From assembly GCA_005777415.1 (NCBI GenBank), contig SXMI01000057.1:1-33473 (forward strand): a stretch of DNA of 33,473 nt, written 5' to 3'. Below are positions 1 through 7,705 of the stretch, piece after piece. How positions within the stretch are numbered: position 1 is the first letter of the stretch; every line of letters starts with the position of its first letter. Under the pieces are notes generated by a model. The model searched no databases. It was given only the letters and a program-made list of their open reading frames with translations, and had not been told where the DNA came from. Made by a program: the position numbers and the translations under genes. Source of the DNA: Actinomycetota bacterium (GTDB taxonomy: Bacteria > Actinomycetota > Acidimicrobiia > Acidimicrobiales > Microtrichaceae).

Positions 1-2
1 AC

Positions 3-545
3 CACCGCCAGCTCGTGACGGACCGCTGCCTGTCGCCCGGTCGAACCAACCAGTTCCTCTGGCTCTGTGGGGACGGGAGCCATCTGCCCGTCCGGTCTGC
101 GTCGGTGGACCGGATCGTCTCGATCGAGGCGCTCTGGCACCTTCCCAGTCGTGAGCAGTTCCTGCAGGAGGCCGCCCGGGTGCTCGTCCCCGGGGGGCGG
201 GTGGTCGTCGTCGACATCCTGGTGCAGCCGGGTGCGGGTCCGGTCGTCGGCGTCGACGACCGGACGGTCGAGGCCGAGCTGTCGTCGACCTTCGATCCGT
301 GGCCGGAGGTCTTCGGTTCGGTGGCGCAGCTGGAGCGGCGGGCTGTCGATGCTGGACTCCGCCCGCTTCGGCACGTCGACGCGACCCGGCAGACCGCACC
401 GACGTACCTCGACCACGGCGACGGACATCGTCGGCCCGGTGACGCCGGGTTCGCCAACTCGTCGGGAGTCAGGATGTTCGTGGCGCTGCACCTCGCCGGG
501 GCACTCCAGGTCGTCTACGCATCATTCGAGCGACCCCGTGCGTGA
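3..545 (+). CDS. SAM-dependent methyltransferase, 5'-truncated
   Basis: The reading frame is open to the left edge, so the start lies outside the window. What is visible is the second half of a class I methyltransferase of the Methyltransf_11/UbiE-like type. There is a GDGSHLP segment followed by SVDRIVS (the post-I region of the fold), then EALWHL, then RVLVPGGRVVVVDI, which is the usual strand-turn-strand that closes the SAM pocket. The SAM-binding glycine loop itself is missing because of the window edge. It would transfer a methyl group to a small acceptor. Its place at the head of a glycan locus suggests a sugar or a lipid precursor, but the substrate cannot be read from sequence. The next gene starts about 200 bases downstream, so the two need not share a transcript. 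Confidence 0.8.
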   Translation, partial: HRQLVTDRCLSPGRTNQFLWLCGDGSHLPVRSASVDRIVSIEALWHLPSREQFLQEAARVLVPGGRVVVVDILVQPGAGPVVGVDDRTVEAELSSTFDPWPEVFGSVAQLERRAVDAGLRPLRHVDATRQTAPTYLDHGDGHRRPGDAGFANSSGVRMFVALHLAGALQVVYASFERPRA

Positions 546-570
546 GGCTCAGCCGATGCGCCGGCCCTCA
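543..570 (+). terminator. Possible hairpin after the truncated methyltransferase
   Basis: TGAGG at 543-547, which includes the stop codon, pairs with CCTCA at 566-570. Inside it GCCG at 552-555 pairs with CGGC at 562-565, leaving a small bulge at 548-551. There is no T-run, so this is a weak intrinsic-terminator candidate, supported mainly by its position directly at the gene end. Confidence 0.3.
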
Positions 571-735
571 TCGTGGATCCGGTGTGTCGGGCATGGGAGG
601 ATGAACCCGGTGGATCCCCCAGTCACCCGTCGGTCCGCTCGCGGTGCCGTGGCCCCGTCGGCGGGGTGCCCCGCTGCTGGATCGCTCGCTCTGGCGGTCG
701 TGACGAGCGCGGACCGACGGTGCGCGGCCCTCCTC

Positions 736-743
736 GGGGAGGG
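736..743 (+). promoter_or_regulatory. Ribosome binding site that sets the start at 750
   Basis: GGGGAGGG lies six bases before GTG 750. This favours GTG 750 over the in-frame GTG at 759 and over the long in-frame extension upstream, which encodes a proline/arginine-rich stretch unlike this enzyme family. Confidence 0.6.
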
Positions 744-749
744 TCCGCC

Positions 750-1700
750 GTGGTTGCGGTGAGCGAATCCGTCTCGGTGTTGGTTCCGGTGCTGAACGGG
801 GAGCAGACCATCGGCGAGCTGGTCGCCCGTACCCGAGCAGTGCTCGATGAGCACGGCCGCGAGCACGAGATCATTCTCATCGACGACGGCAGCACCGACG
901 GCTCCTGGCAGGTCATGGACGACCTCGCCCGTTCGGAAGCCGACGTCGTCGCCATCGGCCTCAGTCAGAATTTCGGTCAGCACAACGCGCTGCTCTGCGG
1001 TATCCGGGCGGCCCGGATGGACACGATCGTGACGATCGACGACGACCTGCAGCACCCGCCGAGCGAGGTCCCGCTGCTCCTCGATGCCATCGAGCCGGGC
1101 GTCGACCTGGTCTACGGGCGCGCGCAGCACTACCGGCACGGGGTGTTCCGTCGAGCGAGCATGGTGATCCTGAAGTTCCTGCTCGAGCGCTGGTTCCGGG
1201 TGCCCTTCGCCCAGCAGACCACGTCGTTCAGGGCGTTCCGGACCTCACTCCGTGACGCATTCGACGAGTCGCCGGGACGCGAGTTCTCGCTCGACGCACT
1301 CCTGATCGCGTCGACCCGGAACGTCACCAGCGTCGTCGTGCGCCACGACCCCAGACGGACCGAGCGGTCCAGGCACACGCTCGGGACCCTGATGCGACAC
1401 GTGACGGACTCCATCGCCGGGTCGTCGTTCGCTCCGTTGTTCTTCGCCTCGGCACTGGGGTCGCTCGTCCTCGCCGCCGGGCTGCTCGGTGCCCTCGGGT
1501 GGACCGTGGCCGCCGTGGTCGGAACCCAGCCGTCTCCGTGGTGGATCGCCGTGGCGGCCGTCGGGGTGCTGTGGGGCGTCACACTGTTGGCGCTGGGGCT
1601 GTTGGGCAACTACGCGGCTCGACTCCTGATGCGCTCCAGTGGTCGTCGTGCGTTCGTGGTGGCCCGGTCCACGGGCCTGGAGGGCCGGCCACCCGAGTGA
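750..1700 (+). CDS. Polyprenyl-phosphate glycosyltransferase (GT2, DPM1/ArnC/GtrB-like)
   Basis: This 316-residue family 2 glycosyltransferase has two C-terminal membrane helices. The GT-A domain begins with SVLVPVLNGE; IDDGSTDGS (about residues 44-52) and DDDLQHPPSE (about 97-106) are the nucleotide-sugar and metal-binding motifs typical of dolichol- or undecaprenyl-phosphate sugar synthases. Two hydrophobic helices follow (roughly residues 228-260 and 268-298), an arrangement seen in GtrB and ArnC relatives. Members move a sugar from a nucleotide donor to polyprenyl phosphate at the inner face of the membrane, making a donor for integral-membrane GT-C enzymes. The polytopic membrane protein two genes downstream is an obvious candidate partner. 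That pairing is inference. The acceptor lipid and the sugar are unknown. Confidence 0.85.
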   Translation: MVAVSESVSVLVPVLNGEQTIGELVARTRAVLDEHGREHEIILIDDGSTDGSWQVMDDLARSEADVVAIGLSQNFGQHNALLCGIRAARMDTIVTIDDDLQHPPSEVPLLLDAIEPGVDLVYGRAQHYRHGVFRRASMVILKFLLERWFRVPFAQQTTSFRAFRTSLRDAFDESPGREFSLDALLIASTRNVTSVVVRHDPRRTERSRHTLGTLMRHVTDSIAGSSFAPLFFASALGSLVLAAGLLGALGWTVAAVVGTQPSPWWIAVAAVGVLWGVTLLALGLLGNYAARLLMRSSGRRAFVVARSTGLEGRPPE

Positions 1701-1855
1701 GGACCACTGCTGCGGCGGAGTGGATCCGTGGTACGTGGGGTACCCTCGAGGAGGTGTTCCGGGCCCGGCGACGACCTGTTGCGAGCGGCGACCAGCCGTC
1801 CGCCGGATCTGGTGGTCCCGTGGGCGGCGAGCGCCCGGGGGCGGGCGAGCACACG

Positions 1856-2665
1856 ATGTATGCCGGTCTCCGGGATCGGGGCTACGTCACGGTGGACCTG
1901 CTCGACGAGGTGGAACTCCAGGAGGTGCGGGCCGTCCGCAACCGCCTCGGCGTCGCGCCGGGGGATCCGCGTACGGGGTTGTTCAATGACACGTGGTCGA
2001 CCGACACCGGCTACAAGCGGGCGGTCTCGGAGGCGATGGACCGGGTGTTCGCCCCGGCCGTGCAGCGAGTGCTGCCCGACCACCGGTCCCTCGGATTCGT
2101 CCACATCGTGAAATGGCCGGGCGAAGCCGGTGACGTGGTGGCGCATCGGGATCCAACCTTCGTCGACGAGGACCGCTTCCGCTCGATGATGGTCTGGTGC
2201 GCGTTGGACGACGTGACCGTCGAGACGGGTGCGCTGTGGGTCGTGCCGGGCAGTCACCGAGCGGCGACGGGCGTGCGCGGCCACCAGTGCGAGGAGAACC
2301 TGTACCCGGAGGTGAGCGCGGATCGACCTCGGTACGCCGTTCCCCTCGAGCTGCGGGCCGGGTCGGCCGTCCTCTACGACCACGCACTGGTCCACACGTC
2401 CGGCCCGAACCGCTCGTCCGACGAACGGGTCGCGATTGCCGGGGTGCTCGTCCCCGACTCCGCCGCGCCCCGCTACGCCGTTCCGAACGGCCCTGCTGAG
2501 CTCAGCACGGTTGCCATCGACGAGCAGTTCTTCATCGACCATCGGCTCAGCCACCTGGACCCCGACGCCGTCGCTGCGTCGTGCGCACCGCTCGGCACCG
2601 CAGTGCGCCGAGCCCGACCGCCCGTGGAGCCGCTCGCACCCCCGCCGCCGGCTCGTCGAGGGTGA
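1856..2665 (+). CDS. Phytanoyl-CoA dioxygenase (PhyH)-family Fe(II)/2-oxoglutarate oxygenase
   Basis: The 269-residue product has the layout of the PhyH family. H97-R-D99 supplies the first two iron ligands (HxD). The distal histidine is H180 in an H-T-S-x-x-N context. R191 is the expected 2-oxoglutarate anchor. ETGALWVVPGSH (about 123-134) is a family hallmark. Such enzymes hydroxylate or otherwise oxidise small molecules with O2 and 2-oxoglutarate; several act in natural-product and glycan pathways. The start is uncertain. ATG 1856 begins directly at the folded domain, but in-frame GTGs at 1820, 1754 and 1697 are possible, and the last would overlap the preceding stop as GTGA. The extra N-terminus would be low-complexity Gly/Pro/Arg sequence. 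The gene lies between a lipid-sugar synthase and a membrane protein, with a four-base overlap to the latter, so a role in modifying the glycan is inferred. Confidence 0.8.
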   Translation: MYAGLRDRGYVTVDLLDEVELQEVRAVRNRLGVAPGDPRTGLFNDTWSTDTGYKRAVSEAMDRVFAPAVQRVLPDHRSLGFVHIVKWPGEAGDVVAHRDPTFVDEDRFRSMMVWCALDDVTVETGALWVVPGSHRAATGVRGHQCEENLYPEVSADRPRYAVPLELRAGSAVLYDHALVHTSGPNRSSDERVAIAGVLVPDSAAPRYAVPNGPAELSTVAIDEQFFIDHRLSHLDPDAVAASCAPLGTAVRRARPPVEPLAPPPPARRG

Positions 2666-4023
2666 GACCACAGGTGGAACGAGGGAGCGACACGGTCGAA
2701 TCGTCGCCGGCGGTCGGTCTGCCTGTGACCGACCCGGAGCGGTCCGGCGGCGGGTCGGGGACGTGGCTCGGGTTCGACATGGCCGTGCTGGCCGTCGCGC
2801 TCCTCCACGCGCTCGTGTTCGCCCCGGTGGTGCTCTCGGCGTTGTTCCGGCCGAGGATGATCGTCCCGAACCTCTGGCTCGGTCACGCCGCCATGATCTC
2901 CGAGACGTTCCGGGATCCGCTCAGGCCCAACCAGCCCCACTTCGGTTGGCACCTCGCCAGCCGCGTCGTGAACGTGGTGCTGCCCGGCAGCGACCCTCGT
3001 GTCGCCGCTGCGGTCGTCTCGATCGTCGCGGCCGCCGGCCTCGGCGCAGCGCTCTACTGGATCCTCCGTCACTCCGACGACGGCTCCGTACTGCTCTCCC
3101 GTTGGGCGGCGGCGGGGGTGAGCGTCGCCGTCGCGCTGATGGAGAGTCCAGCGGCCATCCAGGGGTGGGAGGCGCTCCTCACCCCGCGGACCAGGTTCGT
3201 GCCGTTGTACTACTCGTTCGTCCCGACGACGCCGGCGGTGATGGGGCTGAGTGTCGCGCTCGTGTGGATGAGCGCGCAGTTCGTTCGGGGTCGGCTCCGG
3301 GCCCGACGGCGCCTGCTGCTGCCTCTGCTCGTCGTGGCGACGGCGATCGTGAAGCCGAGTCTGGTCCCTGCGCTGGCAGTGGTCGTGCCCGTGTGCGTTG
3401 TGCTCGTCCGGCGAACGCGACTCGGGCTGGTGGGCGAGCGTCACGGGAGCGTCGCCGACGCGATCCGCCTCGTCACGGTGCCGGCCGTCCTCGTCCTGGC
3501 GTTCCAGTTGTCGGTCGCCGTCTGGTTGAGTCCGGCGGACCGTGCGGGAGGCTTTGAGTTGCGACCGTTCTGGGAGCTGGGCGAGATGGGTGGTTTCGGC
3601 TGGCAGTTCTGGCTGGTCCTGATGTTCCCCGTGGTGGCGTTGATCCTGCTGCGTCGACGGCTGCTCGATGACGTCGCCGTCCTGCTCGGTCTGGGTCTCT
3701 TCTCGGTCGGGCTCGTGGCCACTCTGCTCTTCGCCCGATCCGGTCTCACGATCTATAAGGGGGCGAACGGCGGTGACATCCTCCAGCTCGCCGCTGCGGG
3801 CTCCACAGTCCTGCTCATCTATGCGCTTCGTCGGGTGATCGTCCTGGTCCGGGATCGTTCGCTGTCTCGGGCGACGATCGTGGTGCTCGCGCTCGCGCTC
3901 GTGCCGTATCTCGCCGCGGGGGTGTCGACCTACCGGTGCCAATCGGGACTCGTCGCGTGCTACCCCGCCGAGCTCGCCCCGCCCTGGCCCCAGACTCCTC
4001 TGTCCGGGTCGGTGGGCGGCTGA
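2662..4023 (+). CDS. Polytopic membrane protein, paralogue of 9942-11300; Wzy- or GT-C-like candidate
   Basis: I do not recognise a named family. The product is 453 residues. A hydrophilic N-terminus of about 37 residues is followed by roughly nine or ten hydrophobic helices and a short Pro-rich tail. GTG 2662 overlaps the previous stop as GTGA, implying translational coupling. The protein matches the product of 9942-11300 in length and in the order of several features: an early F-x-P-V-V helix, a Pro/Thr motif before a helix ending in basic residues (VPTTP here, HNPT there), an I-V-K-P-S turn (M-A-K-P-S there), and a late G-G-D-x-L/G-D-F-L-W motif. Two such proteins beside many glycosyltransferases suggest a polysaccharide polymerase or a GT-C transferase using lipid-linked sugars. 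This is inference from context and topology. Confidence 0.6.
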   Translation: MRPQVERGSDTVESSPAVGLPVTDPERSGGGSGTWLGFDMAVLAVALLHALVFAPVVLSALFRPRMIVPNLWLGHAAMISETFRDPLRPNQPHFGWHLASRVVNVVLPGSDPRVAAAVVSIVAAAGLGAALYWILRHSDDGSVLLSRWAAAGVSVAVALMESPAAIQGWEALLTPRTRFVPLYYSFVPTTPAVMGLSVALVWMSAQFVRGRLRARRRLLLPLLVVATAIVKPSLVPALAVVVPVCVVLVRRTRLGLVGERHGSVADAIRLVTVPAVLVLAFQLSVAVWLSPADRAGGFELRPFWELGEMGGFGWQFWLVLMFPVVALILLRRRLLDDVAVLLGLGLFSVGLVATLLFARSGLTIYKGANGGDILQLAAAGSTVLLIYALRRVIVLVRDRSLSRATIVVLALALVPYLAAGVSTYRCQSGLVACYPAELAPPWPQTPLSGSVGG

Positions 4024-4040
4024 CCCTCCGACGACCGGGT

Positions 4041-4061
4041 GGCGCCCGTCCTGTGGGCGCC
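4041..4061. terminator. Hairpin between convergent genes
   Basis: A perfect 7-bp stem, GGCGCCC (4041-4047) with GGGCGCC (4055-4061) around a 7-base loop, fills the 47-base gap between two convergent stops. It has no T-run on either side, as is common in high-GC genomes. A bidirectional terminator role is inferred from structure and position. Confidence 0.55.
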
Positions 4062-4070
4062 TGCGCAGAC

Positions 4071-5378
4071 TCAGTCCAACCGGTCGCCGTCGGGTCCCGT
4101 CGGGTTGGTTCCGGTGGCTGTCCCCAGGGTCACGCTGGCCATCGGGCGCAGCCGGGCCAGGCTCCGGGTGAGCCGGTGGAGGGCGCCGGCCCGGACTCCC
4201 GGGTGGCACGGCAGGTAGAGGGCGTGTTGCTTGACCGCTCGGGCCACCGGGTGGTGACAGGATGACGGCTCGCACTCGCACACGAGTCGGAGGTTCGTGC
4301 CGGCCGTGTCGAAGCCGTCGGCTGCGAGACCTCGCTGTACCCGCTCGACGTCCTCGATGTACGCAACGCACTGCCAGTGCACGTGGTGGCCGCCGTCGGA
4401 GCCGGTGGGAACCGGGACACCGAGGTACCGGAGGGTGGCGCGGATCTGCTCTGCGTTCGCCACTCTGACCCGGTCCGTTGCGGCGACCCCGGGGAGCAGT
4501 TCGAGGCCGACGGACGCCTGCTGCGCCGTGAATCGTTCGAACCAGGGGTCACTCGGCCCGGTCGGCGCCGACTGCGGTTTCCTCGCTCCGGAGATCGTCT
4601 GCTCGACTCCGGGATGTCGTCGCCGCAACCATCGGACCAACGGGAATGTCGCCACGGTCCATGCTGCGTGGCTACTGGTGAGGTTCCAGACCAGGGTGCC
4701 CGACACCTTGGCGAGCAGTCTCGAGCGGGGCGTGACTCGGAGTTGGGTCTGAGCGCGGCGGAGTCGGGCTGCCAGATCTGCATCGTCGGTCACGGCGAGT
4801 CCGCCCCCGTAGGTGTCGAGGGTCTTGGTGGCCGACGAGCTGTAGATGCCGACGTCCCCGAATGCTCCGGCCTGCCTGCCGTCGACGGTGGCACCGAGGT
4901 TGTGCGAGAAGTCCTCCACGATCCTGGCACCAACTGCTCGTGCCGCCTCGATGATCGGGGTCGGGTCCGACGCGATCCCGAACAGGTAGGTCAGCATCAC
5001 CACCCGTGTTCGTTCATTCAGGTGCTCCACGAGTTGCGCTTGATCGAACAGCAGCGTGCCGGGGTCGATGTCCACCACGACGGGCTGGCACCCGACGCTG
5101 CGCACGGCATCGACCATCGGCTGGATCGTGATCGGCGGGAGGATGACCTCGGAGCCGGGTGGGAGATCCATCGCCTGCAGGGTCGCGAGAAACGCTGATC
5201 TCGCGAACGGGAAGGCGATGCAGGTGCCGACCCCGAGGTGGTCGGCGAAACGCCGCTCGAACGCGGTGACGACGCCGTCGCCCGCGGCGTCACCGGGTCT
5301 GCTCCGGATGGCAGCACGGAGCAGATTCCGTACGTCGAAGCGGACGGTGTGGTTGATGCACGTTCGTGCGACGGCCAC
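4071..5378 (-). CDS. DegT/DnrJ/EryC1/StrS-like PLP aminotransferase
   Basis: This 435-residue fold-type I PLP enzyme has K185 in S-A-T-K-T-L as the expected Schiff-base lysine, followed by the usual Tyr-Gly-Gly-Gly turn. D156 in V-E-D-F-S-H lies where these enzymes contact the pyridine nitrogen. The N-terminal half (ARSAF near 59-63, PPITIQP near 81-87) fits sugar aminotransferases. The C-terminal third is less typical and has a cysteine/histidine-rich stretch (C-E-C-E-P-S-S-C-H-H). GTG 5378 was chosen because it follows the oxidoreductase stop by four bases with purine-rich GGGAGG upstream. The open frame continues further upstream but only inside the oxidoreductase gene. The tight pairing suggests that the oxidoreductase makes a carbonyl which this enzyme aminates; that step order is inference. 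Confidence 0.82.
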   Translation of the reverse strand: MAVARTCINHTVRFDVRNLLRAAIRSRPGDAAGDGVVTAFERRFADHLGVGTCIAFPFARSAFLATLQAMDLPPGSEVILPPITIQPMVDAVRSVGCQPVVVDIDPGTLLFDQAQLVEHLNERTRVVMLTYLFGIASDPTPIIEAARAVGARIVEDFSHNLGATVDGRQAGAFGDVGIYSSSATKTLDTYGGGLAVTDDADLAARLRRAQTQLRVTPRSRLLAKVSGTLVWNLTSSHAAWTVATFPLVRWLRRRHPGVEQTISGARKPQSAPTGPSDPWFERFTAQQASVGLELLPGVAATDRVRVANAEQIRATLRYLGVPVPTGSDGGHHVHWQCVAYIEDVERVQRGLAADGFDTAGTNLRLVCECEPSSCHHPVARAVKQHALYLPCHPGVRAGALHRLTRSLARLRPMASVTLGTATGTNPTGPDGDRLD

Positions 5379-5382
5379 CCTC

Positions 5383-6966
5383 TCAGCCTCCCTGTACGGA
5401 TTCGTGGACGATCCGCGTGGCGTTGGCCATGGTGACCAGAGCCAGGGTGGTGGCCGGGATCGACGGCAGGACCGACGCGTCGACGACGTGGGTCCGATCG
5501 AATCCGCGGGGCCGGCCCAGCACGTCGGTGTCGAGGGGCGCTTCCCGTCGGTCCAGCATGGGCATGGAACCCCCGAAGTGCCAGGAGATCGGCTCCGGAC
5601 CGACCATGGGGCCGATGGGAGGCAGCACCTGCAGGCCGGCCTGCCTGAGGAGTCGACGGAGGTGTTCGGCTGCTCGTCGGGCCGTTGCCGGGAACGACGG
5701 CATCGGGACGGTGTCGACAACCATCCGGTGGCCGGCCGGTTCGTCGCGCTCGAGGGTGAGCACGTGGTGTCCGGCGTCGTCGGAGTGCATGGAGCAGAGC
5801 GCGACCAGGAACTGTCGGGCGATCCGGTCAGTGGCCCCGCTGGGCAGGTGGAGGCGTGCGGTGAGGTGGGCCAACCGACCTGTCGCCAGTTCGTTCGGCG
5901 GCGACACCTGGGCGTGGATCCAGTGCGGCGACGCCGGGGTCCGGAACTCGACGAAACAGGCCGCGAGCGTCATGGCCGCTGCCGGTTCCGGCGCCCGTCC
6001 CGGGACGAGGATCGGTGCGACAAACCCCTGGGTCGACAGGAGTCGGACCGGGTGATCCCACAACTCGAGCGTTTCGAGCATGATCCTGGTCGAGCCGATC
6101 GGCCCGCCGGCGATGAACAGTCGGTCACCGGTGATCCGTTCGGTCCGCCCATCGACGGTGACGCACCGGACGACGACTCGCCCTGAAGTCTCCTCGATCG
6201 TCCGCACGGTCAGGCCGGGGCGGTACTCGACCACGCCCGAGGCCACGAGCGGGTCCAGATGGTGCGTCGCAGCGTCGATCGACCCGTAGGCGCAGCCGCT
6301 GTGGCACATGCCGCAGTAGCGGCACGATCTCGGCGAGGAGTGCCCGCCGGTGACGGCAAGTCGGGAGCGCCCGAACACGATGTCCGGATCGCTGGTCAGT
6401 GGTGAGGACTCGAGACGGTTGAGCACGAGCTGTGCTGTGGGGGGGATGGTCAGCTGGTCGATCGAGTCCCGGTAGACCGGGAACTCGGCCTCGAGGCCGT
6501 CCCGGGCTCCGGACAGCGGCATCGTCCGGAGTACCTGTCGGTAGTGCGACGCCAGGTCGGCCCGGTCGATCGGCCAGCCCTCCATGTCGTTGTCGTGGGT
6601 CGGCAGGACGGCCGCACCCCACACGTTGCTCCGGCCGCCGCGGGCGAGTGAGGCCACGGGAGCGAACGGGAAGCGTCGGACGGTCGGCAGCGGCGGGACG
6701 CCGTCGGGCTCGTAGACGTGGTCCGACCCGAAGTCGAGCCGCCTCGGGAGCGGGTCGCCGAGGGTTGGGTTGCGGCTGATGAGGTCGACGCTCGTCTCGT
6801 CCCAGTCCGGCGGGTCGAGCCGACCGAGTCGGGCGACCACTCGGAGGCGGTCCTCGTCGAGCACCCGACCGACGTCGACCATCACCGTGGACCGACCCAG
6901 GCGGGCGAGTTCCGTCGCCGCAGCGACGCCGGCATGGCCGCTGCCGATGACGATCGCGTCGGTCAC
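5383..6966 (-). CDS. GMC-type FAD-dependent oxidoreductase with a four-cysteine motif
   Basis: The 527-residue product starts with a dinucleotide-binding loop, G8-S-G10-H-A-G13, for FAD. It ends with the GMC C-terminal signature, H-F-G-G-S-M-P-M and then D-A-S-V-L-P-S-I-P before a final helix. Members oxidise alcohols to aldehydes or ketones. C215, C218, C221 and C225 form a C-x2-C-x2-C-x3-C cluster; related cysteine motifs occur in several GMC enzymes such as long-chain alcohol oxidases. The start is GTG 6966, preceded by GGAGGGA at a four-base spacing. It lies 67 bases downstream of the small membrane protein and four bases upstream of the aminotransferase start, in one unit. The substrate is unknown. 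An alcohol on a sugar or cyclitol is plausible given the aminotransferase partner. Confidence 0.85.
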   Translation of the reverse strand: MTDAIVIGSGHAGVAAATELARLGRSTVMVDVGRVLDEDRLRVVARLGRLDPPDWDETSVDLISRNPTLGDPLPRRLDFGSDHVYEPDGVPPLPTVRRFPFAPVASLARGGRSNVWGAAVLPTHDNDMEGWPIDRADLASHYRQVLRTMPLSGARDGLEAEFPVYRDSIDQLTIPPTAQLVLNRLESSPLTSDPDIVFGRSRLAVTGGHSSPRSCRYCGMCHSGCAYGSIDAATHHLDPLVASGVVEYRPGLTVRTIEETSGRVVVRCVTVDGRTERITGDRLFIAGGPIGSTRIMLETLELWDHPVRLLSTQGFVAPILVPGRAPEPAAAMTLAACFVEFRTPASPHWIHAQVSPPNELATGRLAHLTARLHLPSGATDRIARQFLVALCSMHSDDAGHHVLTLERDEPAGHRMVVDTVPMPSFPATARRAAEHLRRLLRQAGLQVLPPIGPMVGPEPISWHFGGSMPMLDRREAPLDTDVLGRPRGFDRTHVVDASVLPSIPATTLALVTMANATRIVHESVQGG

Positions 6967-7033
6967 CGGATCCCTCCGGGGGTCGGTACCGACTTCCGGA
7001 GCCCCGAGCTGCTTCGAGGAGCGCGGTCGACGA

Positions 7034-7705
7034 TCACTCGGCTCCGGAGCCGATCGCGGCGGTCACGTCGTCGGCCCGGACCCCCCGGCTCCGGTCCCGA
7101 CGCTTCCTGAGCCACAGTGCGATCGGAACCGCGGCGAGGCTGAGCACGGCGAGTCCCACAGTGGCCGGTCCCGGGAAGGCGATGCCCACGGCGACGAGCG
7201 CACCCTGCAGTGCGCTCAGCAGTCCCAGCGCCGTGGCGACGACGAGGGCGTAGACGGTGAGCTCCCGTCGGCTCCGCCGCACGGGCCCGAGGTGACGTGC
7301 CCACGTCGTGACGGCGGTGCCTCCCAGCACGGCGAGGCCCGGGACGAATGCGGGGTGGACCGGACCTCGGTCGGCCAACCAGGACTGCAGGCGTTCGCGG
7401 CCCTCGGCGGCGATGCGCCGCCGTCGACCGGGCATCGACGTGACGAGGACCGCTGCCGAGACCCCTGCTGCCGCTTCGATGATCAGGGTGGTGAGCCCGT
7501 AGGCGAGCGCTGCCGCGGCCGGTGAGCCGAATGCGACCAAGGACCAGGCGAGCACGGCGAGTCGAACCGGTTGACTGACAGGGGACAGCTCGAAGATGAC
7601 GAGGAACCACATCAGCGACTGCACCCCCCACGAGGGAGCAGGGTTGAGGCCCGTCGCCGATGCAGGATCGTCGCGAGCCTCCGCCGCCTCCACTCCGGAC
7701 CTCAC
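7034..7705 (-). CDS. Small polytopic membrane protein of unknown function
   Basis: I do not recognise this 223-residue protein. It has about five hydrophobic segments (roughly 29-42, 45-89 as two helices, 117-135, 149-176 and 181-199) split by basic loops: P-G-R-R-R-R near residue 93 and R-R-S-R-R near 143. The tail is short and charged. The start is GTG 7705, overlapping the methyltransferase stop as GTGA, so the two are likely translated together. A region of about 67 bases separates it from the oxidoreductase. No catalytic motif is visible. It may be a transport, scaffold or lipid-linked step component of the locus, but nothing in the sequence decides this. Confidence 0.65.
   Translation of the reverse strand: MRSGVEAAEARDDPASATGLNPAPSWGVQSLMWFLVIFELSPVSQPVRLAVLAWSLVAFGSPAAAALAYGLTTLIIEAAAGVSAAVLVTSMPGRRRRIAAEGRERLQSWLADRGPVHPAFVPGLAVLGGTAVTTWARHLGPVRRSRRELTVYALVVATALGLLSALQGALVAVGIAFPGPATVGLAVLSLAAVPIALWLRKRRDRSRGVRADDVTAAIGSGAE

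Noticed and set aside
653-674. Alternating CCCCG/CGGGG/CCCCG blocks that could form mutually exclusive hairpins
   Set aside because: The stems are only five pairs long in GC-rich DNA, with no terminator or ribosome-site logic that would make a switch convincing.
601-762. A 53-codon frame starting ATG after GGGAGG and ending in TGA inside the GTGA at 759
   Set aside because: The ribosome-like sequence touches the ATG with no spacer, and the peptide has no recognisable feature. The layout resembles other coupled junctions in the window, but one instance is not enough to call a gene.
2473-4371. A 632-codon open frame on the minus strand opposite the first membrane protein gene
   Set aside because: The translation is a run of Arg, Asp, Glu, Gln and Pro without family motifs, typical of the antisense frame of a high-GC gene. 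The plus-strand product has clear membrane helices and a paralogue.
6982-6993. A perfect 12-base palindrome, GTCGGTACCGAC, before the oxidoreductase gene
   Set aside because: Several 12-base palindromes are expected by chance in 33 kb. It sits inside an operon and has no second copy that I noticed, so an operator call is unsupported.
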